Source: Terrabacter sp. Root181
GTDB lineage: Bacteria > Actinomycetota > Actinomycetes > Actinomycetales > Dermatophilaceae
DNA length: 64,000 nucleotides
Reading direction: 5' to 3'
Assembly: GCF_001428505.1 (NCBI RefSeq)
Contig: NZ_LMHU01000001.1
Coordinates: forward strand, 1,567,813-1,631,812
The notes below the pieces were generated by a model, which made no database searches, was not told the DNA's origin, and saw only the letters and a list, made by a program, of their open reading frames with translations. This document shows positions 47,242 through 55,767 of this stretch, piece after piece. A program made the position numbers and the translations under genes. How positions within the stretch are numbered: position 1 is the stretch's first letter; every line of letters starts with the position of its first letter.

Positions 47242-47261
47242 ACTATGACAGTCGTCATGAT
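47242..47261. promoter_or_regulatory. TetR operator A (divergent region)
   Basis: ACTATGACAGTCGTCATGAT is an imperfect copy of operator B, keeping the ATGAC...GTCAT arms. It lies about 30 bases before the TetR start and 28 bases centre-to-centre from operator B. Confidence 0.65.
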
Positions 47262-47269
47262 TCACCGCT

Positions 47270-47289
47270 ACTATGACGGTCGTCATAGT
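47270..47289. promoter_or_regulatory. TetR operator B (divergent region)
   Basis: ACTATGACGGTCGTCATAGT has perfect nine-base arms around GT. It is 24 bases upstream of the GTG at 47314, where it would block the dehydrogenase promoter. Binding by the adjacent TetR is inference. Confidence 0.72.
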
Positions 47290-47313
47290 AGGCACGACTG
47301 GCTGGAGGTCGCC

Positions 47314-48261
47314 GTGGAGGCTCGGGTCGGGTTCATCGGTCTCGGCATCATGGGGCACCCGATGGCAGCCAACCTGCGTCGTGCGGGTGTCCCTCTCTCC
47401 GTGTGGAACCGGTCGCCGGAGCCCACATCGGACCTTGCAGTGCTGGGTGCCGTGGTGCACACCTCGCCCGCAGCACTCTTCGACGCCAGCGACGTCGTGC
47501 TGCTCATGCTCGCGCATGCGTCCGCCGTCGACGAGGTCCTGCAGCGGGGGAGTGACGGCTTCACCCGGATGGTGCGGGGCCGCACGGTCGTGCACCTCGG
47601 CACGACCTCGCCCGGCTTCTCGGCGGGGCTGGGTCGTGACGTCGAGGCCGCCGGCGGCGACTACGTCGAGGCGCCGGTGTCGGGCTCACGCATCCCGGCC
47701 GAGCGCGGGGAGCTCGTCGCCCTCGCCGCCGGTCGACCGACCGTGCTCGACCGTGTCGAGCCGCTTCTCGCCCCGATGTGTCGCGAGGTCCTGCGCTGCG
47801 GGTCCGTCCCTGCGGGCACGGGCACCAAGCTCGCCGTCAACCTCTACCTCTGCACCATGGTCGCGGGGCTGGCCGAGGCCTACCACCTGGCCGACCGTCT
47901 CGACCTCGACCTCGACGTCTTCCGGCAGGCCCTCGACTCCGGTCCGATGGCGAGCGCGGTGTCGGCCGTCAAGCTCGCCAAGCTCGTGGCGCGCGACTTC
48001 GAGGCCCAGGCCGCGGTCCGCGACGTCCACACGAACACCCGGCTCATCGCCGAGGCGGCCCGGGCCGTGGGAGCAGCGAGCCCGCTGCTCGACGCGACCC
48101 GCGAGCTCTTCCGCGCCTCGGAGGCCGCCGGGCTCGGTGCGCTCGACATGGCCGCCGTCGTCACCGCCCTCGAGGGCCGCGACCCCAGCCCGGCCGGGAG
48201 GTCACCGCACGACACCTCCCCGGGCACACGGCATACGCCCTCGGGGGACGCCGGCTCCTAG
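47314..48261 (+). CDS. NAD(P)-dependent 3-hydroxyisobutyrate dehydrogenase-family enzyme
   Basis: 315 residues from GTG 47314, chosen because GGAGG lies six bases upstream. VGFIGLGIMGHPMAANLRRAG is the beta-hydroxyacid dehydrogenase cofactor motif, VEAPVSGSRIPAE the substrate motif, and GTGTKLAVNLYL the catalytic-Lys region (K in GTKLAVN). Substrate unknown; related enzymes reduce succinic or glyoxylic semialdehyde. TetR-regulated. The stop overlaps the stop of the opposite AI-2E-family gene (CTAG). Confidence 0.9.
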   Translation: MEARVGFIGLGIMGHPMAANLRRAGVPLSVWNRSPEPTSDLAVLGAVVHTSPAALFDASDVVLLMLAHASAVDEVLQRGSDGFTRMVRGRTVVHLGTTSPGFSAGLGRDVEAAGGDYVEAPVSGSRIPAERGELVALAAGRPTVLDRVEPLLAPMCREVLRCGSVPAGTGTKLAVNLYLCTMVAGLAEAYHLADRLDLDLDVFRQALDSGPMASAVSAVKLAKLVARDFEAQAAVRDVHTNTRLIAEAARAVGAASPLLDATRELFRASEAAGLGALDMAAVVTALEGRDPSPAGRSPHDTSPGTRHTPSGDAGS

Positions 48262-49670
48262 TGCCGGCGCTGGCGCGGGACGAGGACCTCCTCGTAGAGC
48301 AGCAGCGCGCCCGCGGCGAACGGGATCGCGAGCAGCGCGCCGAGGATGCCGAGCAGGGCGCCCCCTGCGAGGGCGGCGACGACCGTCACGGCACCCGGGA
48401 CCGCCACGGTCCGCTGCATGATGCGCGGCATGACGGCGTAGTTCTCGATCTGCTGGTAGACGATGAAGTAGATGATGACGATGAGCGCCTTCTTGGGCTC
48501 GTCGAAGAAGGCGACGATCGCGACGACGGTCGCCCCGAGGGTCGCGCCGATCATCGGGATGAGCCCGAGGAAGCCGACCAGCACCGCCAGCACCGCCGCG
48601 AACTGGAGCCCGATGAGACTCATCATGATCCAGGCGAAGAAGGCGTTGATCGCGGCGACGGCGACCTGGCCGATGGCGTACGACCCGACCCGACGCATCA
48701 CCTCCTCGGAGAGCGAGACGGTCCGCGGGCGCCGGGTGGCCGGCACGAGGGCGTAGGCCGCCTGCTTGACCGCCGGGAGGGACGCGAGGAAGTAGAGGGT
48801 GAGGACGAGGACGGTCAACCCGCTGAAGACGCCGGTCGCGATGACCTTGCCCGCATCGAGGACGCCACCGAAGACGCCGGCCCACAGGTTGCCGTCGGCG
48901 ACGCGCTTGTTGACCTCCTCCTGGATGCGCTGGACGAGCTGGTAGCGGTGGTCGACGTCCTGCACCCACGGGTTGGCCAGGAGGTTGTCGAAGAGCCGCG
49001 GGGCGTTCGTCGCGAGCTCGCTGCCCTGCTCGGCCACCGGCGGGATGACGACCCAGCCGACGAGCGCGAAGACCGCGAGCACGGCGAGGAACACGATGGT
49101 GACCGCCCAGCCGCGACGGAGGTTGCGACGGGCCAGCGCCTCGACGAGGGGGTTGAGGGCGAGTGTGAGGAAGAAGGAGATGACGAGCAGCGTGATGACC
49201 GTGCCGAGCCGGCCGACCGCCTGCACGACGGCATACGCCGTCAGCACGCCGATGGCGCCGACGAAGCCGATGTAGAAGGGCGACTGCCGGTTGAAGGGGG
49301 TGCCGCTCGGACCGAAGTCGCGGCGGGCGCCCTTGCCGCGCTTGCCTCCTCCGGTCGGCGCCTGTGCCTTCTCCGGCGCGACGGGACCGGGCGGCGGGAG
49401 GTCACCGCCGGGTGGCGGCCCGGTGCCCCGTCCCGCGTCCGACGGGGCGAGCGGGAGGGTGCTCGCGAGCAGGTCCTGCTCGGGCTGCGGGGCGTGATCG
49501 GGCTGATCGGGCTGATCGGGCTGATCGGGCTGATCGGCCCGGGAGGGCTCGAGCCCGCCGTACGCCGCCCGCGAGGCCTGCTCGTCGAAGCCCAGGTCGC
49601 GGGCCCGGAACTCGTCCATCCGGGCGCGCTGGGCGCGGCGGTACCGCGTCCACCGTCCCCAGATGCTCAC
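48258..49670 (-). CDS. AI-2E transporter family (TqsA/PerM-like) membrane protein
   Basis: 470 residues from GTG 49670. A soluble N-terminal segment of about 125 residues with DQP repeats and Pro/Gly-rich sequence precedes about eight helices. FLGLIPMIGATLGATVVAIV and the C-terminal VAALAGGALLGILGALLAIPFAA are the family signature. Members export autoinducer-2 or other small solutes or act as ion antiporters; substrate cannot be told here. Confidence 0.88.
   Translation of the reverse strand: MSIWGRWTRYRRAQRARMDEFRARDLGFDEQASRAAYGGLEPSRADQPDQPDQPDQPDHAPQPEQDLLASTLPLAPSDAGRGTGPPPGGDLPPPGPVAPEKAQAPTGGGKRGKGARRDFGPSGTPFNRQSPFYIGFVGAIGVLTAYAVVQAVGRLGTVITLLVISFFLTLALNPLVEALARRNLRRGWAVTIVFLAVLAVFALVGWVVIPPVAEQGSELATNAPRLFDNLLANPWVQDVDHRYQLVQRIQEEVNKRVADGNLWAGVFGGVLDAGKVIATGVFSGLTVLVLTLYFLASLPAVKQAAYALVPATRRPRTVSLSEEVMRRVGSYAIGQVAVAAINAFFAWIMMSLIGLQFAAVLAVLVGFLGLIPMIGATLGATVVAIVAFFDEPKKALIVIIYFIVYQQIENYAVMPRIMQRTVAVPGAVTVVAALAGGALLGILGALLAIPFAAGALLLYEEVLVPRQRRH
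49495..49537 (-). repeat. Tandem 9-bp repeat (DQP units) in the AI-2E-family gene
   Basis: TGATCGGGC repeats in tandem four to five times, read on the minus strand as DQP-DQP-DQP-DQP in the disordered N-terminus. Perfect copies suggest copy-number variability. Confidence 0.85.
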
Positions 49671-49782
49671 GCCCGCGAGCCTACGTCAGGCGGCTCGTGC
49701 GGCTCGGGTCGAGCGTGGCGTGTCAGCCCGCGGGACACCTCGCGAGGCGTCCCGCAGGTCGGTGGGACGGAGTGCGCGCCGG

Positions 49783-51123
49783 TCACTGGTTGGCGAAGCG
49801 GTTGATCGCCGACTCGAAGCCCGCGCGCTTCTCGGGGTCGGTGACGCCGAGGCCGGGCTCGGGGGAGAGCGTCAGCACGCCGACCTTGCCCTGGTGGGCG
49901 TTCTGGTGGACGTCTAGCGCTGCCTGGCCGACCTCGTCAAGCGTGTACGTCTTGCTCAGCGTCGGGTGGATGAGCCCGCGGTTGACCAGCTCGTTGGCCT
50001 CCCACGCCTCGCGGTAGTTGGCGAAGTGCGAGCTGACGATGCGCTTGAGGTTCATCCAGAGGTAGCGGTTGTCGTACTCGTGCATGTAGCCCGACGTCGA
50101 CGCGCACGTGACGATGGTGCCGCCCTTGCGCGCCACGTAGACGCTCGCGCCGAACGTCTCGCGGCCGGGGTGCTCGAAGACGATGTCGACGTCGTAGCCG
50201 CCGGTCAGCTCGCGGATCTTCTTGCCGAGGCGCTGCCACTCGCGCGGGTTCTGCTCGGTGCCCTCGTCGTTCCAGAAGCGGTAGTCCTCGGCGTTGCGGT
50301 CGATGATGAGCTCGGCGCCCATGGCGCGGCAGATCTCGGCCTTCTCGGGCGAGGAGACGACGCAGATCGGGGTCGCTCCGCCCGCGAGGGCCATCTGGGT
50401 GGCGTAGGAGCCGAGGCCGCCCGACGCACCCCAGATGAGCACGCGGTCGCCGAGCTTCATCGCCGCGCCGTTCTTGGAGACGAGCTGGCGGTAGGCCGTG
50501 CTGTTGACGAGGCCGGGCGAGGCGGCCTCCTCCCACGTCAGGTGGCCGGGCTTGGGCATGAGCTGGTTGGCCTTGACGATCGCGAGCTCGGCGAGGCCGC
50601 CGAAGTTCGTCTCGAAGCCCCAGATACGCTGCTGCGGGTCGAGCATCGTGTCGTTGTGGCCCTCGGCGTCCTCGAGCTCGACGGACAGGCAGTGCGCGAC
50701 GACCTCGGTGCCGGGCTTCCACTTCGTCACGCCGGGGCCGGTGCGCAGGATGACGCCCGCGAGGTCGGAGCCGACGACGTGGTAGGGCAGGTCGTGGCGC
50801 TTGGAGAACTCGGACATGCGGCCGTAGCGCTCGAGGAAGCCGAACGTCGAGACCGGCTCGAAGATCGAGGTCCAGACGGTGTTGTAGTTGATCGCACTGG
50901 CCATGACGGCGACGAGCGCCTCGCCCGGCGCGAGCTCGGGCACGGGGACCTCGTCGATGTGCAGCGACCTGCGCGGGTCCTTGTCGCGCGTGGCGAGACC
51001 CTCGAACATGCCGACCTCGTCCTTGTGGACGGTCGCGCCCCGGTAGGTCCCGGGGATCTCGATGTTCGCGTAGGTCTCCTGGGTGCGGTCGCCGGAGAGG
51101 ATGGCGTCGCGGATGGCCTGCAT
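49783..51123 (-). CDS. ccr: Crotonyl-CoA carboxylase/reductase
   Basis: Reductive carboxylation of crotonyl-CoA with NADPH and CO2 to ethylmalonyl-CoA, the key step of the ethylmalonyl-CoA pathway. 446 residues, ATG 51123 with AAGGA upstream. Medium-chain reductase fold with WGASGGLGSYATQMAL cofactor motif. The CO2-pocket residues known from Kitasatospora Ccr are present: N81 (AINYNTVW), F170 and E171 (WGFETNFGG), and His at about 366 (SSHFANYREAWEAN), so it should be a true carboxylase, not just a reductase. Confidence 0.96.
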   Translation of the reverse strand: MQAIRDAILSGDRTQETYANIEIPGTYRGATVHKDEVGMFEGLATRDKDPRRSLHIDEVPVPELAPGEALVAVMASAINYNTVWTSIFEPVSTFGFLERYGRMSEFSKRHDLPYHVVGSDLAGVILRTGPGVTKWKPGTEVVAHCLSVELEDAEGHNDTMLDPQQRIWGFETNFGGLAELAIVKANQLMPKPGHLTWEEAASPGLVNSTAYRQLVSKNGAAMKLGDRVLIWGASGGLGSYATQMALAGGATPICVVSSPEKAEICRAMGAELIIDRNAEDYRFWNDEGTEQNPREWQRLGKKIRELTGGYDVDIVFEHPGRETFGASVYVARKGGTIVTCASTSGYMHEYDNRYLWMNLKRIVSSHFANYREAWEANELVNRGLIHPTLSKTYTLDEVGQAALDVHQNAHQGKVGVLTLSPEPGLGVTDPEKRAGFESAINRFANQ

Positions 51124-51425
51124 TGAAGGTCCTTACGTCGCAGCGTCATTGGTGAATCGAACGTGGGCGGTGTGCCAACGAACGTAGCGAGACGTGACCC
51201 GCGGGTAGCCGCTTCTGAGACGGCCACCACAGGTGACCTGGGTCACGAGGGCGGTGCGACGTGGGCGGCCGCTCCGACGGACCGCCACGACGTCGTATGC
51301 CGTGTCGCCGGCGAGCGTCGACGGGCGCCCGCGCGCACGTGGTGGCGGTCCGACGGTCCGGTCCATCCGCGCGCGGGGCCGGCGGTGCCGGGGCTGGTGC
51401 GGCGGGCGGCCGATACGGTCGGCGC
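51124..51425. promoter_or_regulatory. ccr upstream region with palindrome
   Basis: 302 bases between divergent ccr and the DUF998-like gene; no supported gene. GTGACCTGGGTCAC (51233-51246) is an inverted repeat with six-base arms and could bind a regulator of ccr. A GTATGCC word is at 51295-51301. Confidence 0.45.
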
Positions 51426-52085
51426 GTGCGACGGACGACGGCGGGTCTCGGGTGCTGGCTCGTGCAGCCGGGCTACCTGCTCGTCGAGCTGCTCGTGGCT
51501 GCGGGCGCCTCGGCGGCGTACAGCCTCCGCGACGACACGATCAGCGCGCTCGGGATGCTGACCTGCGCCCCCGGACACGCGGGGGCGGTCGTCGACGTGT
51601 GCTCGCCCGGGCACGTGGCCCTCGACGTGGCATTCGTCGTCTTCGGCCTCCTGCGGGCGGCGGGAGCCGTCCTGCTGCGACCCCGGCTCGGTCCTGGCAG
51701 ATGGGCGCTCGCGACGGTGTGGCTCTGGGTCGTCTCGGCACTCTTCGCGGCCGCCGTCGGGCTCGCGCCGGTCGACCGCCGGCCGGGGTGGCACGTCGTC
51801 GTGGCGCTGCCCGTCTTCGTCCTGCAGCCGCTCGCGGTCCTCGCCACCGCCGAGGCGCTGCGGAGGTCGGGCGCCGTGCCCCGGGCCGTCGCCGTGTCGG
51901 GCCTCGTTCTCGGCGGCCTCATGCTCGCGGCGGCCGTCGCGTTCGGTCTGCTGCTCGGCAGCCCGACGTGGGTCGGGGGGCTCGAGCGCCTCGCCCTGTG
52001 GCCGACCTACCCGTGGCTCGCCGTCGTCGCCTGGGCGCTGGCTCGTTCGACCCGTCGACACGTCAACGAGCCGACCGCGACCTGA
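51426..52085 (+). CDS. DUF998-type integral membrane protein
   Basis: 219 residues from GTG 51426. Six hydrophobic helices; the first is followed by a long outside loop (SLRDDTISALGMLTCAPGHA...VCSPGH) with paired cysteines, as in the DUF998 family (compare the YSLRDNTISDLG-type motif). Function unknown. 46 bases before the deacetylase gene. Confidence 0.75.
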   Translation: MRRTTAGLGCWLVQPGYLLVELLVAAGASAAYSLRDDTISALGMLTCAPGHAGAVVDVCSPGHVALDVAFVVFGLLRAAGAVLLRPRLGPGRWALATVWLWVVSALFAAAVGLAPVDRRPGWHVVVALPVFVLQPLAVLATAEALRRSGAVPRAVAVSGLVLGGLMLAAAVAFGLLLGSPTWVGGLERLALWPTYPWLAVVAWALARSTRRHVNEPTAT

Positions 52086-52131
52086 CCGCAACACCCTGCG
52101 CGCCCACGGGTGCCTGCGTCACACTGTCGCC

Positions 52132-52935
52132 GTGCAGTCAGGGGACGTGTTCGAGACCGTATCGAGGCGGTCGGTCGTGCTCGGCGCGGCGAGCCTGTGC
52201 GCACTCGTCGCGTGGCCACGGGTCGACGAGGCGCTCCATCCCGGCGGTCCGGGCCGCGAGACCGACAGTCCGGCCCTCCGGCACGACGTCGACCCGCACG
52301 GGATCACCCGGGTCGCGACGACGCGACCGTGGGTGGCCCTGACCTTCGACGACGGGCCGGATCCCCGCTACACCCCTGCCGTGCTCGACAGATTGCGCGA
52401 GTTCGGATGTCGTGCGACGTTCTTCGCGGTCGGCAGCAACGTCGAGGCGCATCCTGATCTTGCGGCGCGGATCGTCGCGGAAGGACACCGTCTGGCGAAC
52501 CACACGCACGACCATCTCTGGCTCGACCGGGTGGACCAGGCCACGGTCAGCGACCAGCTCCGCCGGGGCGCGGCTGCGGTCCAGGCCTTCGACCGCAGCG
52601 CTGCCGAGCTGGTCCGCCCTCCACGTGGGTGGACGTCCCGGGCGGTCGCAGCCACGACGCGCGGCCTGGGTCTCCGGTCGGTCTTCTGGAGTACGTGCCT
52701 CGAGTCGGCGCTGCGGGACGGGCCGGGAGCCGCCGGCGACGAGATCGGTGCAGGTCTTCGTCGGGGGGATGTCGTCCTGGCCCACGACGGGGGGCGGGTG
52801 GTGGGCCCCAACCCGCAGGACATCGACCGCTCACGCACGGTCGAGGCCCTGCCGGCTCTTCTCGAGAGGCTCCGGGGTGCAGGCCTGCGGGGAGTGCCGG
52901 TGCAGGAGCTCGTCGCGGCCGGCCGTCCGCGCTGA
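52132..52935 (+). CDS. Polysaccharide deacetylase (NodB/CE4), exported
   Basis: 267 residues from GTG 52132. N-terminal RRSVVLGAASLCALVAW looks like a signal or twin-arginine-type leader. NodB motifs: ALTFDDGPDPRYTP (catalytic DD), RLANHTHDHLWL (metal HxxxH), RPPRGWTS and VLAHDGG. It removes acetyl groups from envelope or extracellular GlcNAc polymers. Codon use is somewhat less GC-biased than its neighbours (AGATTGCGCGAG, GGATGTCGT), a mild hint of transfer. It might modify the polymer made by the 11072-12520 synthase, but that is speculation. Confidence 0.88.
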   Translation: MQSGDVFETVSRRSVVLGAASLCALVAWPRVDEALHPGGPGRETDSPALRHDVDPHGITRVATTRPWVALTFDDGPDPRYTPAVLDRLREFGCRATFFAVGSNVEAHPDLAARIVAEGHRLANHTHDHLWLDRVDQATVSDQLRRGAAAVQAFDRSAAELVRPPRGWTSRAVAATTRGLGLRSVFWSTCLESALRDGPGAAGDEIGAGLRRGDVVLAHDGGRVVGPNPQDIDRSRTVEALPALLERLRGAGLRGVPVQELVAAGRPR

Positions 52936-52944
52936 CATCGGGAG

Positions 52945-53385
52945 TCAGTGCGCGGTGCCTGAGGGCTCGACGAGCTCGACGAGGACCCCGCCGGCGTCCT
53001 TCGGGTGGATGAAGTTGACCCTGCTGTCACTCGTGCCGCGCTTCGGGGTGTCGTAGAGCAGGCGCAGGCCGCGCTCGCGCAGCGTCGCGCACACGGCGTC
53101 GATGTCGGTGACGCGGTAGGCGAGCTGCTGGATGCCCGGGCCGCTGCGGTCGAGGAACTTCGCGATCGTCGACTCGGGGGAGAGCGGCGCGAGCAGCTGG
53201 ATGCACGACCCGGAGTCGCCGACGCCCATCATCGCCTCGCGGACACCCTGCTCCGCGTTGGTCTCCTCGTGGAGCAACCTCATGCCGTAGGTCCCCTCGT
53301 AGAAGGCGATGGCGGCGTCGAGGTCGGGCACGGCGATGCCGACGTGGTCGATGTGGGTGAAGAGGGGGGCGGGAGTCGCGCTCAT
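52945..53385 (-). CDS. Methylmalonyl/ethylmalonyl-CoA epimerase (VOC fold)
   Basis: 146 residues from ATG 53385. Paired VOC modules: FTHIDHVGIAVPDLDAAIAFY with metal His, SCIQLLAPLSPES with Gln, GIQQLAYRVTDIDAV and GVLVELVEPS with metal Glu. It interconverts 2R/2S forms of methylmalonyl- and ethylmalonyl-CoA, linking Ccr product to the mutase. Divergent from the thiolase gene; same adjacency as Rv1322A-fadA4 in mycobacteria. Confidence 0.93.
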   Translation of the reverse strand: MSATPAPLFTHIDHVGIAVPDLDAAIAFYEGTYGMRLLHEETNAEQGVREAMMGVGDSGSCIQLLAPLSPESTIAKFLDRSGPGIQQLAYRVTDIDAVCATLRERGLRLLYDTPKRGTSDSRVNFIHPKDAGGVLVELVEPSGTAH

Positions 53386-53410
53386 GCTTCCAACGTAGGG
53401 CGGCGTCACG

Positions 53411-53436
53411 GCACACGGCACGGGTATGCCGTGTGC
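53411..53436. promoter_or_regulatory. Inverted repeat between epimerase and thiolase genes
   Basis: GCACACGGCA (53411-53420) and TGCCGTGTGC (53427-53436) are exact reverse complements around CGGGTA, and the right arm holds a GTATGCC word. In a divergent promoter region it is more likely an operator or structural element than a terminator. Confidence 0.5.
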
Positions 53437-53521
53437 GCTTGGTCATGCTCCTCGCGGGCCCCGCGGGGCCCCGTCTACAGTTGTCGGGACACCCCCAATG
53501 ACGTCGGAAGAGGCTTCACCC

Positions 53522-54727
53522 ATGACTGCTGACCGTCCCACCTCCGTGATCGTCGCCGGTGCCCGGACCCCCATGGGTCGGCTGCTCGGCTCGCTCAAGG
53601 ACTTCTCCGGATCGGACCTCGGTGGCGTCGCCATCAAGGGCGCTCTCGAGAAGGCGGGCGTGGCCCCGGAGCAGGTCGAGTACGTCATCATGGGCCAGGT
53701 GCTGCAGGCCGGCGCCGGCCAGATACCGGCTCGCCAGGCCGCCCACGCCGCCGGCATCCCGATGACCGTCCCGGCCCTGACGATCAACAAGGTCTGCCTC
53801 TCGGGCATCAACGCCATCGCCATGGCCGACCAGCTGATCCGCGCCGGCGAGTTCGACGTCGTCGTCGCCGGCGGCCAGGAGTCGATGACCAACGCGCCGC
53901 ACCTCATGACGAAGTCGCGCGAGGGCTACAAGTACGGCGACGTGACGATGCGCGACCACATGGCCTTCGACGGCCTCTGGGACGCCTTCACCGACCAGGC
54001 CATGGGGCTGCTCACCGAGCAGGCCAACACGGGCGACCAGGCCTTCACGCGCGAGGAGCAGGACGAGTTCTCGGCGCGCAGCCACCAGCTCGCCGCCAAG
54101 GCGTGGAAGGACGGCCTCTTCGACGACGAGGTCGTCAGCGTCTCGATCCCGCAGCGCAAGGGCGACCCGGTCGTCTTCAGGAACGACGAGGGCATCCGCG
54201 CCGACACGACGACGGCCTCGCTCGGCGGGCTGCGTCCGGCCTTCAGCAAGGACGGCACCATCACCGCCGGCTCCGCCTCGCAGATCTCCGACGGCGCAGC
54301 GGCCGTCGTCGTCATGAGCAAGGCGCAGGCCGAGGAGCTCGGCCTCACCTGGCTCGCCGAGATCGGTGCCCACGGCGTCGTCGCCGGCCCCGACTCGACG
54401 CTCCAGCAGCAGCCGGCCCGCGCCATCGCCCGCGCCTGCGAGAAGGAGGGCATCACGCCGGCCGACCTCGACCTCGTCGAGATCAACGAGGCCTTCGCGG
54501 CCGTCGGCCTCGCCTCGGCCAAGGAGCTCGGGATCGACATCGACAAGGTCAACGTCAACGGCGGCGCCATCGCGCTCGGCCACCCGATCGGGATGTCCGG
54601 TGCCCGCATCGCCCTGCACCTCGCGCTCGAGCTGAAGCGCCGGGGTGGCGGCGTCGGCGCGGCCGCACTCTGCGGCGGCGGCGGTCAGGGCGACGCCCTC
54701 ATCGTCCGCGTCCCCGCGTCCGCCTGA
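53522..54727 (+). CDS. Acetyl-CoA C-acetyltransferase
   Basis: Condenses two acetyl-CoA to acetoacetyl-CoA. 401 residues from ATG 53522 (GGAAGAGG nine bases upstream; ATG 53498 possible). Catalytic Cys in [12 protein letters not shown], His in [10 protein letters not shown], and second Cys region [10 protein letters not shown]...[12 protein letters not shown]. Closest in context to FadA4. First step of the ethylmalonyl-CoA or hydroxybutyrate route; meaB follows by 19 bases. Confidence 0.95.
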   Translation: MTADRPTSVIVAGARTPMGRLLGSLKDFSGSDLGGVAIKGALEKAGVAPEQVEYVIMGQVLQAGAGQIPARQAAHAAGIPMTVPALTINKVCLSGINAIAMADQLIRAGEFDVVVAGGQESMTNAPHLMTKSREGYKYGDVTMRDHMAFDGLWDAFTDQAMGLLTEQANTGDQAFTREEQDEFSARSHQLAAKAWKDGLFDDEVVSVSIPQRKGDPVVFRNDEGIRADTTTASLGGLRPAFSKDGTITAGSASQISDGAAAVVVMSKAQAEELGLTWLAEIGAHGVVAGPDSTLQQQPARAIARACEKEGITPADLDLVEINEAFAAVGLASAKELGIDIDKVNVNGGAIALGHPIGMSGARIALHLALELKRRGGGVGAAALCGGGGQGDALIVRVPASA

Positions 54728-54746
54728 TCGCTCGGGCACCCTCCGC

Positions 54747-55712
54747 GTGGCACGCCGATCCGTCGACGTCCCCGCCCTGGTCGAGTCGGCCAGGGCGGGT
54801 TCGCCGCGTGCCGTCGCCCGGCTGATCTCCCTCGTCGAGGACGGCCACGAGTCGCTCCGCGAGGTGATGGCGGCGCTCGCGCCGTACAGCGGCAACGCGT
54901 GGGTCATCGGTCTCACCGGCTCCCCGGGTGTCGGCAAGTCGACGACGACGACCGCGCTCGTCGGCGCCTTCCGTGAGCGTGGCCTGCGCATCGGCGTGCT
55001 CGCCGTCGACCCGAGCTCACCCTTTTCCGGCGGCGCGCTCCTCGGCGACCGGGTCCGCATGCAGGACCACGCTCTCGACCCCGAGGTCTACATCCGGTCG
55101 ATGGCCTCGCGTGGGCATCTCGGCGGGCTGTCGTTCACCACACCGCAGGCCATCCGGGTGCTCGACGCGGCCGGCTGCGACGTCGTCCTCGTCGAGACGG
55201 TCGGCGTGGGGCAGTCGGAGGTCGAGATCGCCGGCCTCGCCGACACCTCGGTCGTGCTGCTCGCACCCGGCATGGGTGACGGCATCCAGGCCGCGAAGGC
55301 CGGTATCCTCGAGATCGGCGACGTGTTCGTCGTCAACAAGGCCGACCGCGACGGCGCCGACGCGACCGTCCGCGACCTGCGCCACATGATCTCGCTGGGC
55401 GACCGCAGCGAGCCGGGTCTGTGGCGCCCGCCGGTCGTGAAGACCGTTGCGGCACAGAAGGTCGGGATCGACGAGGTCATGGACGCGCTCGACAAGCACC
55501 GCGCCTTCCTCGAGGAGAACGGCGAGCTCGTGCGGCGCCGCGAGCGCCGCGCGGCCGACGAGATCGAGACCATCGCACTCACGGCGCTGCGCGCCCGGCT
55601 CGGCCACGTCGGGGGACACGAGGGGGTCGCAGCCCTGGCCCGTGACGTCCTCGCCGGCCGCACCGACCCCTATGCCGCCGCCGACCGTCTCGTCGAGCAG
55701 CTCGGCACCTGA
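54747..55712 (+). CDS. meaB: MeaB/ArgK-family G3E GTPase (B12 mutase chaperone)
   Basis: 321 residues from GTG 54747. P-loop IGLTGSPGVGKSTTTTALVG, switch region VDPSSPFSGGALLGDRVRM, ETVGVGQSEVEIAG and NKADRDGAD (NKxD). Loads and protects adenosylcobalamin in acyl-CoA mutases by gating cofactor transfer from the adenosyltransferase. Partners here would be Ecm (40473) and the PduO-type enzyme (37880). Confidence 0.95.
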   Translation: MARRSVDVPALVESARAGSPRAVARLISLVEDGHESLREVMAALAPYSGNAWVIGLTGSPGVGKSTTTTALVGAFRERGLRIGVLAVDPSSPFSGGALLGDRVRMQDHALDPEVYIRSMASRGHLGGLSFTTPQAIRVLDAAGCDVVLVETVGVGQSEVEIAGLADTSVVLLAPGMGDGIQAAKAGILEIGDVFVVNKADRDGADATVRDLRHMISLGDRSEPGLWRPPVVKTVAAQKVGIDEVMDALDKHRAFLEENGELVRRRERRAADEIETIALTALRARLGHVGGHEGVAALARDVLAGRTDPYAAADRLVEQLGT

Positions 55713-55767
55713 GGCGCGGCCCGGTAAATCGATGGCGCCGCGGACGCCGCGGTGTCACCGTCGAGGG

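Noticed and set aside
51133-51366. Possible small minus-strand gene upstream of ccr
   Set aside because: No ribosome site or recognisable sequence; Arg/Thr/Gly-rich composition typical of non-coding GC-rich DNA.
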